NCBI GenBank assembly: GCA_036971715.1
Contig: JAVHJL010000001.1
Location: 310,001-374,000, forward strand
From: Arthrobotrys musiformis
Taxonomy: Eukaryota > Ascomycota > Orbiliomycetes > Orbiliales > Orbiliaceae
Direction: 5' to 3'
DNA length: 64,000 nt
The notes under the pieces were generated by a model. That model made no database searches, was not told where the DNA came from, and saw only the letters and a program-made list of their open reading frames with translations. The translations under genes and the position numbers were made by a program. Below, piece by piece: positions 34,646-46,557 of the stretch (position 1 is its first letter; every line of letters starts with the position of its first letter).

Positions 34646-36421
34646 CTATCTCCACAACGCCCTTGTAACATCCAGCTTAGACATATAAGTAAAGAACTCC
34701 TCCCAGCCGCGCTTTTTAGCCCAGTAGCCACTATACTTGTACTCTTCATCATGACCTGATAACGATACCTTTCTTACTCTGATCTTGTATTCGCAATTTT
34801 GGTTTTCCCAAAGCCCCCTAATGTCAATGCGGAGGTACACATTGCACATCTTATCCGATTCCGTTCTAGACCTTCGTCTATTTTCCTTTACCTTATCGAC
34901 AAGGAAATCCATCTTAAAACTTTCCAATTTCGTATTCTTTTTTAAGGCGATAAGGAAGTGCATAATATCTTGCTTGGCGATAATTTTCTCCCTAAAAGCA
35001 AACATATCGCATGTGACATGTTTCATCGATGCCGCATTTGTTTTTAGGAACGCAAGTAAACCGTCAACGGTTATTCCAGCATACTCTCCAACCTCTAGTT
35101 TTTCAAGCTTGGAGAGATGTGTATCGGGCGGGATTACAAATCCCGAACCGCGTGGGGACGATTGAGCTTCGAGCTCTTTTTCCGGGTCGCCACGCAACCG
35201 CCATACTTTTAGTTCCTCTACGTTCTTTAACATAGTGAGAAGGCAGAGTGATACCGGTGGAGGCTTTCCACGGCTTTTTGTCTTCGTAGGCTTCTCTTGT
35301 ACCACTGGCTTAACTTCGGTTTGCTCGACAGGGACTTGTTGTTCTTCAGGTTCCAGGCATAGGTCGAAGCGTTTGAGGTTTTCGAAGGTGGCTTTGTAGT
35401 CGTCGACGTATCTGCAGACCCAGTGATAATAGGCCTTCTCCCACCCCTCTCGACTACCATCCTTGAGGCGAGACTGCTGTGGCTCAAACTTCGAGATCAT
35501 TAAGCCGAAATTCTGAGGCCCCCATGAGGTATTCCCTATCCTAACTTCCGAAATAGTTCGTTGGGCTTGAGTAGCGCAGAATAATATCGCTGGACAAGCT
35601 GTCGATAGTAGGAATTCTGGTGTCTTGGGTCTCAGCCATGAGCACCAAGGCCACACCCCCGACTGTAACTCTATTTTTGGATCGATGTATAAAAGGGCGT
35701 AAAGGTGGTCGTTGTACTCTCGCCAGCGGGACAACATTTCCGAGCTTTCCACCATTTTAGGATTTGTATGTGCGAATGTTAGAATTTTTAGGTTTGGTAG
35801 GGATTGGAATGCCTTTGTTATCCTAGCGAAGATGGTAAAGTCGCTTTCATCTTCCTCTGGTGCAGGTACGTGGGTTAAAAAGTGAGTCTTGAAAAGGTTG
35901 TAAGTTTGGTCGAGGACGGTTTCGTAGCTTATGGCGGCTCTAGGGTCGGCCCTGGCGGAAACGGGAGATCTGTTGAACTTTGGTGATGATGCCATGCTGT
36001 TCTGCCGCCTCATGTGGGTGCTACACCAGCGGTGGAGTCTTGCACGGGCGTCTGTGGGGTATTCTCTTGCTTCGGTAACGCATGATCGCTTGGAGCGGAG
36101 TCGAACAGCCGGCACACCGACATCGAATGTTATCTGTGTTATCCGCCCCGCGAGTATTGGGTCCCGGATTAATCTTTCCAGCCGTTGGAGGCTATAGGAA
36201 CATAGGTAGTATGTTTTCTCGGCGTGGATGAGGTTTAGTCGGGATTCTGGGAGTTTCTGGCGGATTGTAGTTGACAGAAGTTGTAGCTTCAAGACATCTT
36301 TATCGGAAAGACGTTCGCAGATCTCGAAGATTATATCGTGCGGGAGAGAGGAGAAGGATGCTCGGGAGGGGGGCGTCGAAGCCAACCGCGGACTGGTTGG
36401 GGGTGATGTTACGGCAGCCAT
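34646..36421 (-). CDS. F-box protein, long form A
   Basis: A single exon codes for 591 residues, with the ATG at 36419-36421. A Ser/Pro-rich leader precedes the F-box at about residues 23-62 (FSSLPHDIIFEICERLSDKD, LQLLSTTIRQKLPESRL). An RDPILAGRITQITFDVGVP block and the motifs STACPAILFCATQAQ and ISEVRIGN also occur. A C-terminal segment ends YWAKKRGWEEFFTYMSKLDV. The same sequence of blocks occurs in the protein at 39739-41523, so the two are paralogs of nearly equal length. A basic Lys/Pro linker (TKTKSRGKPPP) at about residue 375-385 is private to this copy. Predicted role: SCF adaptor. The target is unknown. Confidence 0.8.
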   Translation of the reverse strand: MAAVTSPPTSPRLASTPPSRASFSSLPHDIIFEICERLSDKDVLKLQLLSTTIRQKLPESRLNLIHAEKTYYLCSYSLQRLERLIRDPILAGRITQITFDVGVPAVRLRSKRSCVTEAREYPTDARARLHRWCSTHMRRQNSMASSPKFNRSPVSARADPRAAISYETVLDQTYNLFKTHFLTHVPAPEEDESDFTIFARITKAFQSLPNLKILTFAHTNPKMVESSEMLSRWREYNDHLYALLYIDPKIELQSGVWPWCSWLRPKTPEFLLSTACPAILFCATQAQRTISEVRIGNTSWGPQNFGLMISKFEPQQSRLKDGSREGWEKAYYHWVCRYVDDYKATFENLKRFDLCLEPEEQQVPVEQTEVKPVVQEKPTKTKSRGKPPPVSLCLLTMLKNVEELKVWRLRGDPEKELEAQSSPRGSGFVIPPDTHLSKLEKLEVGEYAGITVDGLLAFLKTNAASMKHVTCDMFAFREKIIAKQDIMHFLIALKKNTKLESFKMDFLVDKVKENRRRSRTESDKMCNVYLRIDIRGLWENQNCEYKIRVRKVSLSGHDEEYKYSGYWAKKRGWEEFFTYMSKLDVTRALWR

Positions 36422-39400
36422 GGTGCCCGCAAAGACCGTCCTTCTCTAACAGAAAGAAGTTTATTGAGTACCCTATTTTGTTATATATATTCTGGCGTCA
36501 CGCCGTTTCAAATCAACGATCCGGGGAAATGAAGAAAATTTAAATATAATCTCGAAGGTCTGCGGAGAATTTAATTTCCCAATCGAAGAATTTGGAAGAA
36601 TATAATAAAGAACTGCGTTGTCCTCAATAAAATGCAACAATCAATGTTGCCCTGAATTCGAAAAATCCGAGCCTATAGAATCGAAGCAATACTTGATAGA
36701 CTTCAAAGAGGAGAGCAACTGCACCTTCCTTCCTGGGCCTTTTAAAAAAAGAGAACCGACGGTTGATAAGAAAGAGTATATATAATTCTAATCCTTTCAA
36801 AGGAGTTCCTTCCCCCTCTTCTCCTATCCGCTAGTAAACTAGGTATTTTCCGGATGCCGAAGGCTTCCCACTGCAACTTGCAGATGCGTCTTCCTTTCGT
36901 ACCCCGTCATCCTACGGTATCTCGAGGCGCCCTTACTAGCTAGCGTTCGGCAACACCTATTCCCATGCATCGGAAAATATTCGTCGATAGCGGTTCCTCA
37001 CTGACCAAAAGCCGGCTACTTATCCGTTGCCACGCAAGCGTAGACGAGGTGGTGTATGCATGTATGAGGTCAGGTTGTGCCTCACACTGCGACAGCATGA
37101 AACATTGAGGCGTAGTGCTCACGGGGATTGTGAGTCTTTGGTCAATAATCTTTTAGTTTAAAAACACTAGGCTATATGGTCTTAAACATCCCTCCCTTTG
37201 CTAGCAAATAGATTTTTTTTTTAGATCGGCAGCTTGAGCTGTGGGCTATGTTATAAAGGAGTCGATCGAACGATCGGGCCCTGTCAACTGGACGAAGTTT
37301 TTCTCCTCAAAGATTTAACCCCGTTTCATATTTTTTAGGCTTCCTGGATTAAAGTACTCCTATCACCCTGCTGACGACATCTCCACGTCTACAAATATCC
37401 TCGACATAATCAATTCCTATATTGATATCCTTCAGAGTATTCAAAAAAAAACTTTTTTTCTTTCTTTCTCTTCAAAGGGTGTGGTGCATGTGCAGTGGCT
37501 GCTCCTTTTTTGTGATCCAACACCCCGCCTGTGCTAAGCTTACTATTTTGGGAGAAGAACAAGAAAAGGGGCTTTATGCAAGTGCACGATAACTTCCCGT
37601 CAGATAGCGTTTGAGAACGGATAAATTATTAATTCACTTATTTGTCCAGATCGGTTCGAATAAGTGAAGATATAGGCATAGTTTGGTAGAATATTGGTGA
37701 AGTACAGCCTGGCCCGACGTCGGGCTCCGGTTTCTGGGCAAAGTCTGGTTGCAGTTGGCCACCATTGGCCACTTGATACCCCAGTAAACCTCCGATCTCA
37801 GGATGCCCACAAAGGACCTCGACGGCTCGTTATATTAGTCTCAATTAATTGCAGAATGCTTTTAATTAAGGAATAACCGTTAAAGCTCACTAATTTATAA
37901 ATTCGTGAAGAAATAGTCCGGCTAGGTGCGTTATAGTCGGGATCGGATGGAGCCAATATTATGCAATAGCGGAGGGCTTAAAACCAGAAAAACATAACAA
38001 ACAGACCAGGAAACAAGAGGGATCGCCTGGCGCCATGGCTCTAGCGTCGCCAGGAACTCGTCCACAAGGAGGCCTGGCAACACAATGGGCAAAATTAGTA
38101 GGGATGGACAGGGGCACGTCAATCGGTTGAACGACCAGGGCGCCGAAACAAATGCCCCGAACATTTAGCGAGGTTGGGGAAGTTTCGCCATTTCCAATTG
38201 CTGGGATCGAGATTCTAGGACAGCCTTCGATTTATGCGTAAAGAATATGTTTCGTGAGAAGAAGTGGAGAACATATGCGTCAATCGCATTGTGCATGATA
38301 TCCTCTATCAATGCAATGCAGAAATCTGCATCGGACCAGAATTCGAATTGGACAAGCGAACACCTTTGCCTGAAGCCTCTAGCTAAATTACAACAGCCTG
38401 GCCTCAGGCCTTGTGTTGTTGGTCGACAGCTGCACTGCTGGAATTTCACATGCATGCTCGCATGTGAATGTTCACAGATACTGAATTCTGTAATTTTAGG
38501 TTTTTGGTGAACATCAATATGCGCCGCTCAGAGCCTCAGAATTATACAAGGCGGATTCCTCGTTCCTGAATAGAACACCCACATGATACACGGGAGGACG
38601 GGAAAGAATTCTGCATGCATTGATGGAATGTCGGGAGAGGACACTGAATTCATGAAACACCTCGTCACGATTCAAGGCGATGCTTCAGCCGGAACTAGTC
38701 ATTTAAATTTTAATCAAATCTATCCATCAAATTCGCGAAGCGGGAGAGAATTGGGTAAGTTAATGGACTTAATTAGTATGCGTTGCGTCACCGACTTTCT
38801 CAGTTTATCCTCCTCTCTTTCCCGCAAAATATTTGCATGATTAATTGCAGAATTCAATCCGACCACGAGCGCAACAATATCATTTTCGATCCGGCAGATT
38901 GAATTAGTAATGGGATTCTTCAGCCGTTTGGAAAGTTGATGTCGGATGGCGGGGGGGTGGTGGCAGACCTCGCCATTGATTTCCGGCCGAGAACACCGCG
39001 AGACCAGCCGAGAACAAACATGGGCCCATGGTGTTTATTCTTTAGCAATATCAATATTGATGACTTGTATGAACGAAATTTTATGGGTCGAGACCGGAAA
39101 AAAGTAAATTTGCTAGCCCAAGTCTCTTATAAAATACGAAGCTAGTTCCGAGATCAAAACGATGCCCATATATCTTATCTTTACGTCTATGATGCAAAAA
39201 TACCCTCGTTCGCATATGTATACAAAATAAGTCTGCCCATCATATTTAATACCAAGTTAGTTAAGTCATTTGTAAATATTATTTCCGCAAATATAGCTTT
39301 TCGTTCCGAAACTCTTATGATTTCCATTTGCATATCCATTTATCTACCTTGGAGACTTTATAATTCATAGCTTTGTATATGTGTAAGCAAATACTTTCAA

Positions 39401-39738
39401 GGCACGGATTCATTTTTTATTCATAGGATTGATATTGGTTATTGCTATCGATGATTATTGTTAAGCTAGTACTTTACTCTTCTCTCAGAAGGTTGGATTG
39501 ATTTGAATTAACCTGAATTGAATTTCTTTTTTTTGTCCTTCAAATCATTCCCTTTCATTGAAATTGAAGCTATAATATCGATCCCGTATGAATGCATTTG
39601 AGGATTAACTGATTTTGCTTTGTCTCGCCGCCAGGCTCCCCGACTTCGGATTTCGCCTTCCATAAACAAATCAAAATTTAAATCCCGTAACTCCTCTCGA
39701 CCTGATAGACCGTCCAAAAGGGACTCCTCCATGTGATC
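36422..39738. other. Long spacer between two F-box paralogs, no supported gene
   Basis: About 3.3 kb. It includes a CT-rich low-complexity tract at 37440-37475, A/T-rich stretches (39180-39500), and frames on both strands that conflict with each other. A minus-strand frame at 39508-39732 immediately after the next F-box gene looks mildly coding (opening MEESLLDGLSGREEL) but has no domain. It may be a small gene or a remnant. Confidence 0.45.
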
Positions 39739-41523
39739 CTACCATCCTTCTTCCTCTTGCGGTCTGTACTTTTCAAGCCCCTTTATGAAGGCGTCCCAAT
39801 TATCCACTTCCCCCCAGTATCTCACCGCACCCCTCATGCGCTCGTCCAAAAGTACGGAATAATGTTCCTTAAGCCTAGCTGTTCTGTATTTGCAGTGTTT
39901 GTCGTCTCTCATGGATTCGCCCTTAATTTCGACCAATGTGTAGTCACACACTCTCCAACGCCTCATGTTCGGGAAATCTATGCAGCAGGTATTTAAGTCG
40001 TATTGCTCCTTTAGGTGGGTTAGGTATGCCTCGACTTCGGATAATACCATTTTCTGGTCGAGTGAGAGAGTGCAGATCAGTTCTTTTAGGGTGGATTGGT
40101 TCTTCCGTATTATGGATAGGAGAACAGTCTCATTCATGTTGACGTGGATGGTGTGGATTTTTTGAAGACTAGGGAGATTGAGATCTAGTGGTAGTCTTTC
40201 GGCGTCCCTATAACGTTGGGATAATTGCGGAGTTTCTCTGATTATAAGTTGTTTGATGTTGAGTAAGGTGGCATCGAGGAATGGTGAGGGGTCATATGAT
40301 TCTAACTCCGGCCGATCTTTACGCTTAATTTTGTAGGCGGCTAGTTGTGCTGCCGTAGGCTTGATCGTTAAGCCATGTAGCCATATTTCCAAGCGGGTGA
40401 GGTTCTCAAATGCGTAGTGATACTTCGGGAGGTTAGTTCGTAAGTATAGCTTATCGCGGGGCCTGTCTCCGAGACAAGGAAAGGTCGTGAGTCGTTGGGG
40501 CGGTTTGGTGTTGATTTCGATGTCTGCAAATTCCATGATTGAACCTCCCAAGTCGCATCTGGTGACACGGGGTAGTTTATCCACTTTTATTTCCGAGATG
40601 CGGCATCCGGCTTGTGCAGCGCAGAATAATACTGCCGGGCAAGCGATGTCGAAGGCGATCATATTGCTCTGACTAGGGACGAGCCAGTGGCTGAGTGGTA
40701 CGTCTTTCAATTCCGGGGCTTCGGAGATAAACGATTGGAGAGATTGGTTGTGTCTTTGCCATTCTCTTGGGATTTCGAAGTTGAATGATGGGATTTCGTC
40801 TCGTTCCCAGTCCGCCCGGGCGGATGGTGTTTCCGATGACTTGAATTCGATGGTCTTGAGGTTTGGAAACGAGGCCAACGCCTTTGACAATTCTCCGAAG
40901 AATAGCTCCCTCGAAAATCTAGGGACTCGCGCGATCTCGCACCCGGGCCGCACAAAGAATGACCGGCTTCGTAGGGGTTGATTCTTAGCCGGTCCTGTAT
41001 TGTGGCCGAGTTTACGTCGGAGTAGTCTGTAAGCATTCTCAAACCCGATTCTAGGGTCTCCACAAATCGGTGCATAATCTGCTAAATTACTTATACCACA
41101 ATCCCCATACTCATATTCCAGTCTAGTTTGGTAGTCTCTTAACTCTCTTTGTCTAGATAAAGTTGGCAAAGCTCTTATTTTTGATTGAAAAACCGGAGTA
41201 TACTCTCTCGCCATCCTCTCAAAGCTGTCCCGACTGACTAGACTCACATAAGGGTTCGCGAGGTCAAATGTCAAATGTTTTGTCCAGGATAGTGTCTCAG
41301 GCGAGCTGTCGGATATCAGATATGTCAATCTAGTTGTCTCGGTATCTGTAAAATGCATAGTTCGTCTTGAGAAGAGTTTGGATAGCCGTGTCTTTGGGAT
41401 ATTGAAGTACTGTTTCTTGCAGGCGAGGCGAAGGGTCAAAAAATCCTTGTTCTCGAGGAAATTGCAGATTTCACAGATTATGTCGTACGGGAGGGTTGAA
41501 AACGTAGTCTGTGACGACTCCAT
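39739..41523 (-). CDS. F-box protein, long form B
   Basis: A single exon codes for 594 residues, with the ATG at 41521-41523. The F-box is at about residues 8-48 (FSTLPYDIICEICNFLENKD, LRLACKKQYFNIPKTRL). A TETTRLTYLISD block corresponds to the position of the LERLIRDP block in the 34646-36421 paralog. Further shared landmarks are FDIACPAVLFCAAQAGCRIS and a final YWGEVDNWDAFIKGLEKY, equivalent to the ending of the paralog. Between them lie scattered Leu-rich segments. Compared with the paralog it lacks the Pro/Ser leader and the basic linker. The two are about 3.3 kb apart, on the same strand, which suggests an old local duplication. Predicted role: SCF adaptor. Confidence 0.8.
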   Translation of the reverse strand: MESSQTTFSTLPYDIICEICNFLENKDFLTLRLACKKQYFNIPKTRLSKLFSRRTMHFTDTETTRLTYLISDSSPETLSWTKHLTFDLANPYVSLVSRDSFERMAREYTPVFQSKIRALPTLSRQRELRDYQTRLEYEYGDCGISNLADYAPICGDPRIGFENAYRLLRRKLGHNTGPAKNQPLRSRSFFVRPGCEIARVPRFSRELFFGELSKALASFPNLKTIEFKSSETPSARADWERDEIPSFNFEIPREWQRHNQSLQSFISEAPELKDVPLSHWLVPSQSNMIAFDIACPAVLFCAAQAGCRISEIKVDKLPRVTRCDLGGSIMEFADIEINTKPPQRLTTFPCLGDRPRDKLYLRTNLPKYHYAFENLTRLEIWLHGLTIKPTAAQLAAYKIKRKDRPELESYDPSPFLDATLLNIKQLIIRETPQLSQRYRDAERLPLDLNLPSLQKIHTIHVNMNETVLLSIIRKNQSTLKELICTLSLDQKMVLSEVEAYLTHLKEQYDLNTCCIDFPNMRRWRVCDYTLVEIKGESMRDDKHCKYRTARLKEHYSVLLDERMRGAVRYWGEVDNWDAFIKGLEKYRPQEEEGW

Positions 41524-42813
41524 TTTGTATACTCTTTTAGATCAATTGATCAAGGTAATTTAAAGGCCTTGTATATAAAATTAATTTATTGCTGGGAAGG
41601 CCTTAAGGAGAAGAATGCAACAAAGATTGGTGTTGTGATTGTGTATACGCCGATGTATAGTCGTCCGCGATAGTATATAATGTACGTGTCCGTATTTCGA
41701 TAATTGACAATCAAGAGCTGGGCCGCTATTTTCAGGTGGCCCTACGGGGCCCTTTTATACTATTTCTGTATGACACATCGAGGGCATTGGACTATGGGAT
41801 CAACTAAACATGCGCATCGATCTATGAAGAGCATCGACACATCGAGGGGATAAGAGTTGATATTCGTCGAGCAGCTCATGGCATTTTCAGGGCTCCTAGG
41901 CCTATAGCTGTCACGATGTCCAGCATTCAGTAATAATCTACGGCAAGCACACCTTCTAGTATCCGGTCTCGAGGAGATCTTAGTAGGCGCCTAGATTCGA
42001 GGCTAATCTTAGTATGTATACTTGCAAAGCTTAAAAGACATGTTCCTTGGCGCTCGCTCTGGTCCCTTGAGTATCCGCTGGGGACTCTAACAAGGATACT
42101 CGGAGGTTCACAATCGGGGGTCAAGCGGGAGTAGCTATAGTCTAAGTCGGTGTATCATGTTTCGAGATTAGTCTCGAAGCTCCTCGCAAGGACTAGCAGC
42201 ACCTAGTTGCCTGCTTAAACTAGCTTCACTCACGAGACCGAGGTTGCAGGGGCCAAACCCCAAGATGTGTTGTAATGGCGGGCAAAACGTGTTGTCGATG
42301 ACCAATGCCCATGGAGGGGCTTATCGATAGCGCATTTGCCCAAAAAAAAAAAAAAAAAAAAAAAAAACATCCCACCTGAAACTTTTCTCTTTGACTTTTC
42401 CTCCCCTCAAAGTTTGTACTCATTTTTTTTATTTTTTATTTTTTTCTTACTGGCTGGCTGGTGTGTGTGAAAGCTGAGCGAGTTTCTTGTCCTGACTACA
42501 AGGTTATACTCCAGTCTCTATTACTCATACTTGCCGCACTGATCATCGACGGCCGATCTGATCCAAGTATAAATAAATCCTCTTAAATACCCGGATCGCA
42601 CCCCGTTTCCACGATAAACAAAAGATCTTCTATTGGAACAGCAACCAGACCGAATAAACCGACGTATTTACGTAATTGCCTAATTCAGTAAATATAAACT
42701 CTCTCACGACTAGAGCAACCTCCGACATTTCATCATCGCACAGCTAACGAACTAGCTGCCTTGAACCTCGACTTATAATTATCGTCGATAACCGACCCTT
42801 ATAATCAATCGCG
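41524..42813. other. Divergent spacer upstream of ZPR1, with poly(A) and T-rich tracts
   Basis: This 1.3-kb region holds no supported gene. It contains a 26-base A run (42342-42367) followed by a T-rich tract (42423-42448). A C/T-rich, A-rich leader then runs up to the ZPR1 start. Poly(dA:dT) tracts of this kind can exclude nucleosomes at promoters, so a promoter role is plausible but not shown. Confidence 0.5.
42342..42367. repeat. Poly(A) run of 26 bases
   Basis: A pure A homopolymer about 450 bases upstream of the ZPR1 start codon. Its length may be unreliable in the assembly. It could be a promoter poly(dA:dT) tract or the scar of an old retroposed poly(A) tail. No flanking target-site duplication was noticed. 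Confidence 0.9.
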
Positions 42814-44408
42814 ATGCCATTCCTCGAGAACGAAGCACCTGCCGGGGCCGAGGTTACTGATACCACCACGACCTCTGGAACAGACCTCTTCCAGTCCGTT
42901 GGTGCGGCTGCTGAAGCTACCGATGTTAACAATGATGAGGACCGAGTCGTTGATCAGATCGAATCACTCTGCATGAACTGTCATGAAAATGTACTCTCTA
43001 TATCTCCTCTCTATTGGCTGGCTGGGCAAAGGGAAAACATGGATATGGCTAACACATATATCGAAAATAGGGTACTACCAAGCTGCTCCTGATCAGCATT
43101 CCCTTCTTCCGCGAAGTTATTCTCATGTCCTTCGAATGTCCTCACTGCCACTTCAAGAACTCCGAGGTCCAAGCTGCAGGAGAAATCCAACCTCGAGGTG
43201 TCAAATACACTTTCCAAGTTGAAAAGCCAAACGATCTCCAACGTCAGGTCGTCAAGTCTGACAGCTGCACTTGCAGGTTCCCGGCCTTGGAACTTGAGAT
43301 TCCGGCTCAGCGGGGTCAACTTACCACCGTTGAAGGCTTGTTGAGAGGTGTATTGGAGGATATAGAGACGGACCAGGAGAAGAGAAAGGATGTTGACAAG
43401 GAAAACTACTACAAGCTCGAGGCGTTCTTGGAGAAGGTGAGGAAGATGTTGGACGAGGACGCTTCTACGGGAGCTTACCCTTGGACTCTCGAGCTCGACG
43501 ATCCGGCTGGGAACAGCTGGGTTCAACCTGTCATCGAGGATCTTCGAGGCAAGTGGACCAGAACCGACTACCCAAGAACTCGAGAGCAAAACGAGGCTTT
43601 GTCTCTCAACCCGGATGAGCAACCCGAACAGAAACAGGAGATTTCTACCCTCAACGCCGGAGACGAGGTTGAGATCACCAAAGATGAGGTGTACAGCTTC
43701 CCCGCGAGCTGTCCAAATTGTACTATGCACGCGGTTACCAACATGAAGATGGTGGACATCCCTCACTTCAAGGAAGTGGTTATCATGAGTACTGTCTGTG
43801 ACCATTGTGGATGTATGGCTCCCCTCCAGTACCCGACCTATTTTTTCATAGTACGAGACTGACAGAAATGACTAGACAAATCCAACGAGGTCAAGACTGG
43901 TGGTGCCGTCCCATCCCGAGGTCGCAGAATCACTCTCAAGGTATCTGAGCCCGAAGATCTTGCACGCGATATCCTCAAATCCGAGACCTGTGCCCTTTCT
44001 ATCCCAGAAATTAAACTCGATCTCACTCCGGGCACTCTCGGCGGTCGTTTCACAACTTTGGAAGGCTTGTTGGCCCAAGTCCATGACGAATTGAGAGGCA
44101 GAATCTTCGAGAGAGAGTCAGACAGCATGGAACCTGCTGAAAAGGCCCGGTGGGAGGGTTTCTTTGGGGGTTTGGTCGCTGCCAAGGAAGGGAAAATTCC
44201 GTACACGGTCATTCTTGAGGATCCTCTGGCTGCCAGCTACTTGCAGAACTTGTATGCGCCAGATCCAGATCCAAATATGATTACGGAGGATTACGATCGA
44301 ACTGAGGAACAGAATGAGGATCTGGGATTGAATGATATGGTCACTGAGGGGTATGAGGATGAAGAAACCAAAGAAGCGGGAAAAAAGGAAGGAGAAGATA
44401 AGTCGTGA
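42814..44408 (+). CDS. zpr1: Zinc finger protein ZPR1
   Basis: The three-exon model 42814..42990, 43071..43812, 43876..44408 codes for 483 residues and all phases close. The protein has the duplicated ZPR1 architecture. Zinc finger 1 is CMNC...CPHC (residues about 54-85), and its beta-rich A domain contains AGEIQPRGVKYTFQV, QVVKSD and LTTVEGLL. Zinc finger 2 is CPNC...CDHC and its second A domain contains GGAVPSRGRRITLKV, ILKSETC and GTLGGRFTTLEGLL. The end carries YAPDPDPN, YDRTEEQNEDLGLNDM and an acidic tail. ZPR1 proteins are essential eukaryotic factors that bind nascent eEF1A as a chaperone and shuttle to the nucleus in growing cells. Introns of 80 and 63 bases interrupt codons after HEN and within CGY. 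Confidence 0.95.
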
Positions 44409-44872
44409 CAAGAATTTTTGGAAGGGAAAAAAAAAAGCAATAGAATAAAGTAGTTTCTCTCGCGGGAGATTTTAGAAGATTAGACTGCACCTGGGGGCGT
44501 TTTTCATAAACAATACCCTGGCATTTGTCCTTTTATTGTTTGGCGGTGGATTAGACACAAAAGAAAAAGTTTTTTATGGGGGCCTTCTAGCGTTTTGTAT
44601 CATGCTGAGAGGATCCTTATTGTTATGTTGGTACACTGTGACGATCGACTGGTAACAAAAAACCTTTCGTCACATAGGCGATAGAAATCCTCTTACTCCC
44701 ATGCGGGTACCTCAATCATCGATTGTTTAAAGCTTAGTTGGGGGGACGGGACTCGAATTAATGTTGTGTTTGTTTCTTTGGAGGGGTTCTGGCGGAAAGT
44801 CCGGGAGTTTGTATTAGGAGTCGTTTGTGTATGCCCCTGCGATAAAAGGTCATCAAGAATTCTGTAACTTGT
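44409..44872. other. Convergent 3' spacer between ZPR1 and ARO7
   Basis: This 464-base region lies between two convergent genes, with A-rich and T-rich patches just after the ZPR1 stop. It probably carries both transcript ends. No gene is seen. Confidence 0.5.
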
Positions 44873-45885
44873 TTAGGCGACCCCAGCAGGCGGTTTTTCG
44901 TCCGTTTTAGGCTCTTCCAATCGCTGTAGGAGATAGTCTACCTCCACATCCTTCGTGAGGGGGATTACGAAGTCCTATATATCAAAGATCCTTAGCCAAA
45001 CCAATCACTATAGCATCGAGTAATCTGTGTGACTCACCCGATACATCCTCACCACAGCTTCGACGTCAATCTTCTTGACACCAACATCATCATCCAGCCC
45101 ACCTTCACCAGGCTTCAATGTAGGATCCCTCCCATAAATCTTCGCTTTGTATGCCAACCGCCTCAATACCTCCTCCTCAACCTTCTTCTTGGTAATCCTG
45201 TTCCCGATTTCTTCAGAATCCCTTTCCTTGATCAACTTTGTGAACCCCTCCGTGTCATCCAAGAACTTGGCCTCGGCAACGAATTTCCCGAAATGTATTC
45301 TTCGCGACAGAGCCTGTAGCACCGCTACGTCTGCTACAGCTGTTGATCCGTAGTTCTCCATCTGCTCGCCTCTGTCGCCGCCCTTCCCGTCGGTATTACG
45401 TGTACAAATTGCCGGCAAAATACTGTTGACATAAACCTCCTTTATCTTGGGGTTGATATTGACATCATTGGGGTGTAATAGCTTCGGATAAGCCAGTGGT
45501 TTCAAAATGGGTTCTACGTCTTTAACTTCCGGGAAGAAAGGGTATTCGTCCGGAGCTTGGTAACGCCTGACGCGGGCGTAGACCGATTCTTGTTGGTAGA
45601 GCATCCATTCCATGAACGAACCCTTGAAGTCTGGGAGGGCAAGGGAAGGGGTTGGGGTGTAGATTGTGGGATTTAGAGGGAATTGGGCGCGTTCTATTAG
45701 GTTGAAGATAATGGTGTCCTCTAGGCGGCTGTTTTTGATAGATCAATTGTTAGAACTTCGTTCCCCCTCGCTATATTTTTGGCAGGAGCATAGGGGGTAT
45801 GGGGGAATACGAACATTAGCTGGTAGCGGATGTAGTTTAGGTCCAGCGCCTTGGAAGGGTCGAGGAGGTCAATTGTCGAGTCCAT
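44873..45885 (-). CDS. aro7: Chorismate mutase (AroQ eukaryotic type)
   Basis: The three-exon model complement(44873..44974, 45038..45728, 45815..45885) codes for 287 residues, with phases closing. It catalyses chorismate to prephenate, the first committed step to phenylalanine and tyrosine. Helix 1 (NYIRYQLIRLEDTIIFNLIERAQF) carries Arg20, equivalent to yeast Arg16. The central LSRRIHFGKFVAEAKF block supplies the Arg and Lys that bind the substrate, and VIPLTKDVEVDYLLQRLEE carries the Thr and Glu equivalent to yeast Thr242 and Glu246. The regulatory loop region (YARVRRYQAPDEYPFFPEV) that mediates Tyr/Trp allostery in yeast is present. A short insert (RNTDGKGGDRGEQMENYGSTA) replaces the shorter yeast loop. 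The length is close to the family norm apart from a 15-residue C-terminal extension. Confidence 0.95.
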
Positions 45886-46557
45886 TGTCGCCGCGCTGTT
45901 ATCTGTATTCTACGACTCTGACTCTACGATCGATATCTGAATCTCGGGGATCGCTTAGATTAAGCGTGTATAATAAGATGGAAGTTAAGTTTCAATTGAG
46001 CTAGATTTATGAAAAAAGAAAGAAATGTCAAGGGGGGGTGTAGTAATATATGCAATTACAATCGAAAGCAGCGACGCGCGGTGATGTAGAAATAGAAACA
46101 GTAACGGCAATAGCCATGGCTGAATTGGCCTAGTTAAAAGAAGACGATAAGGGAATTTCTGGGGGAGAATGAGAGAGATCCGAAGGGGGGATCCGGCGTG
46201 AGCTCGTGTTAGCCGCCGGTGTGACAGGTCACAGTGCACTGTAACTGTCACAGATGTGCCACGGATGAGTCGCCCGTGGTAAGAGCCGAACGGGACTTTG
46301 CCGGATCTGGTGGCCGAGATCGGAGATAGCGGAATGACACGCGGTCAACGCATTGACTGAGCACGCTCCCGGACTTGACGAGACGGCTACCGGACGAGGT
46401 TGATGCTCGCAATTAAAAGATATTGTTTCAGAAGACTTCTATGTATATGGATATTCAATAGGGACTGTGTACAAGTTATGTCGAAGTTGTTACTTTTGAA
46501 TTGAAAAATCTAATCGCAGGTTTTGTGCCCGTATGGCCTAAAACCTTATAGCGCACA
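45886..46557. other. Intergenic between ARO7 and the NLR gene
   Basis: This 672-base region upstream of ARO7 and downstream of the large minus-strand gene holds no supported gene. It includes an inverted-repeat-like GTGACAGGTCACAGTGCAC...CTGTCAC area at about 46218-46255, possibly a regulatory palindrome for ARO7. Confidence 0.4.

Noticed and set aside
43011..43805. 264-residue minus-strand frame across ZPR1
   Set aside because: It lies opposite the ZPR1 coding exon, has no domain, and ZPR1 is strongly supported by family motifs.
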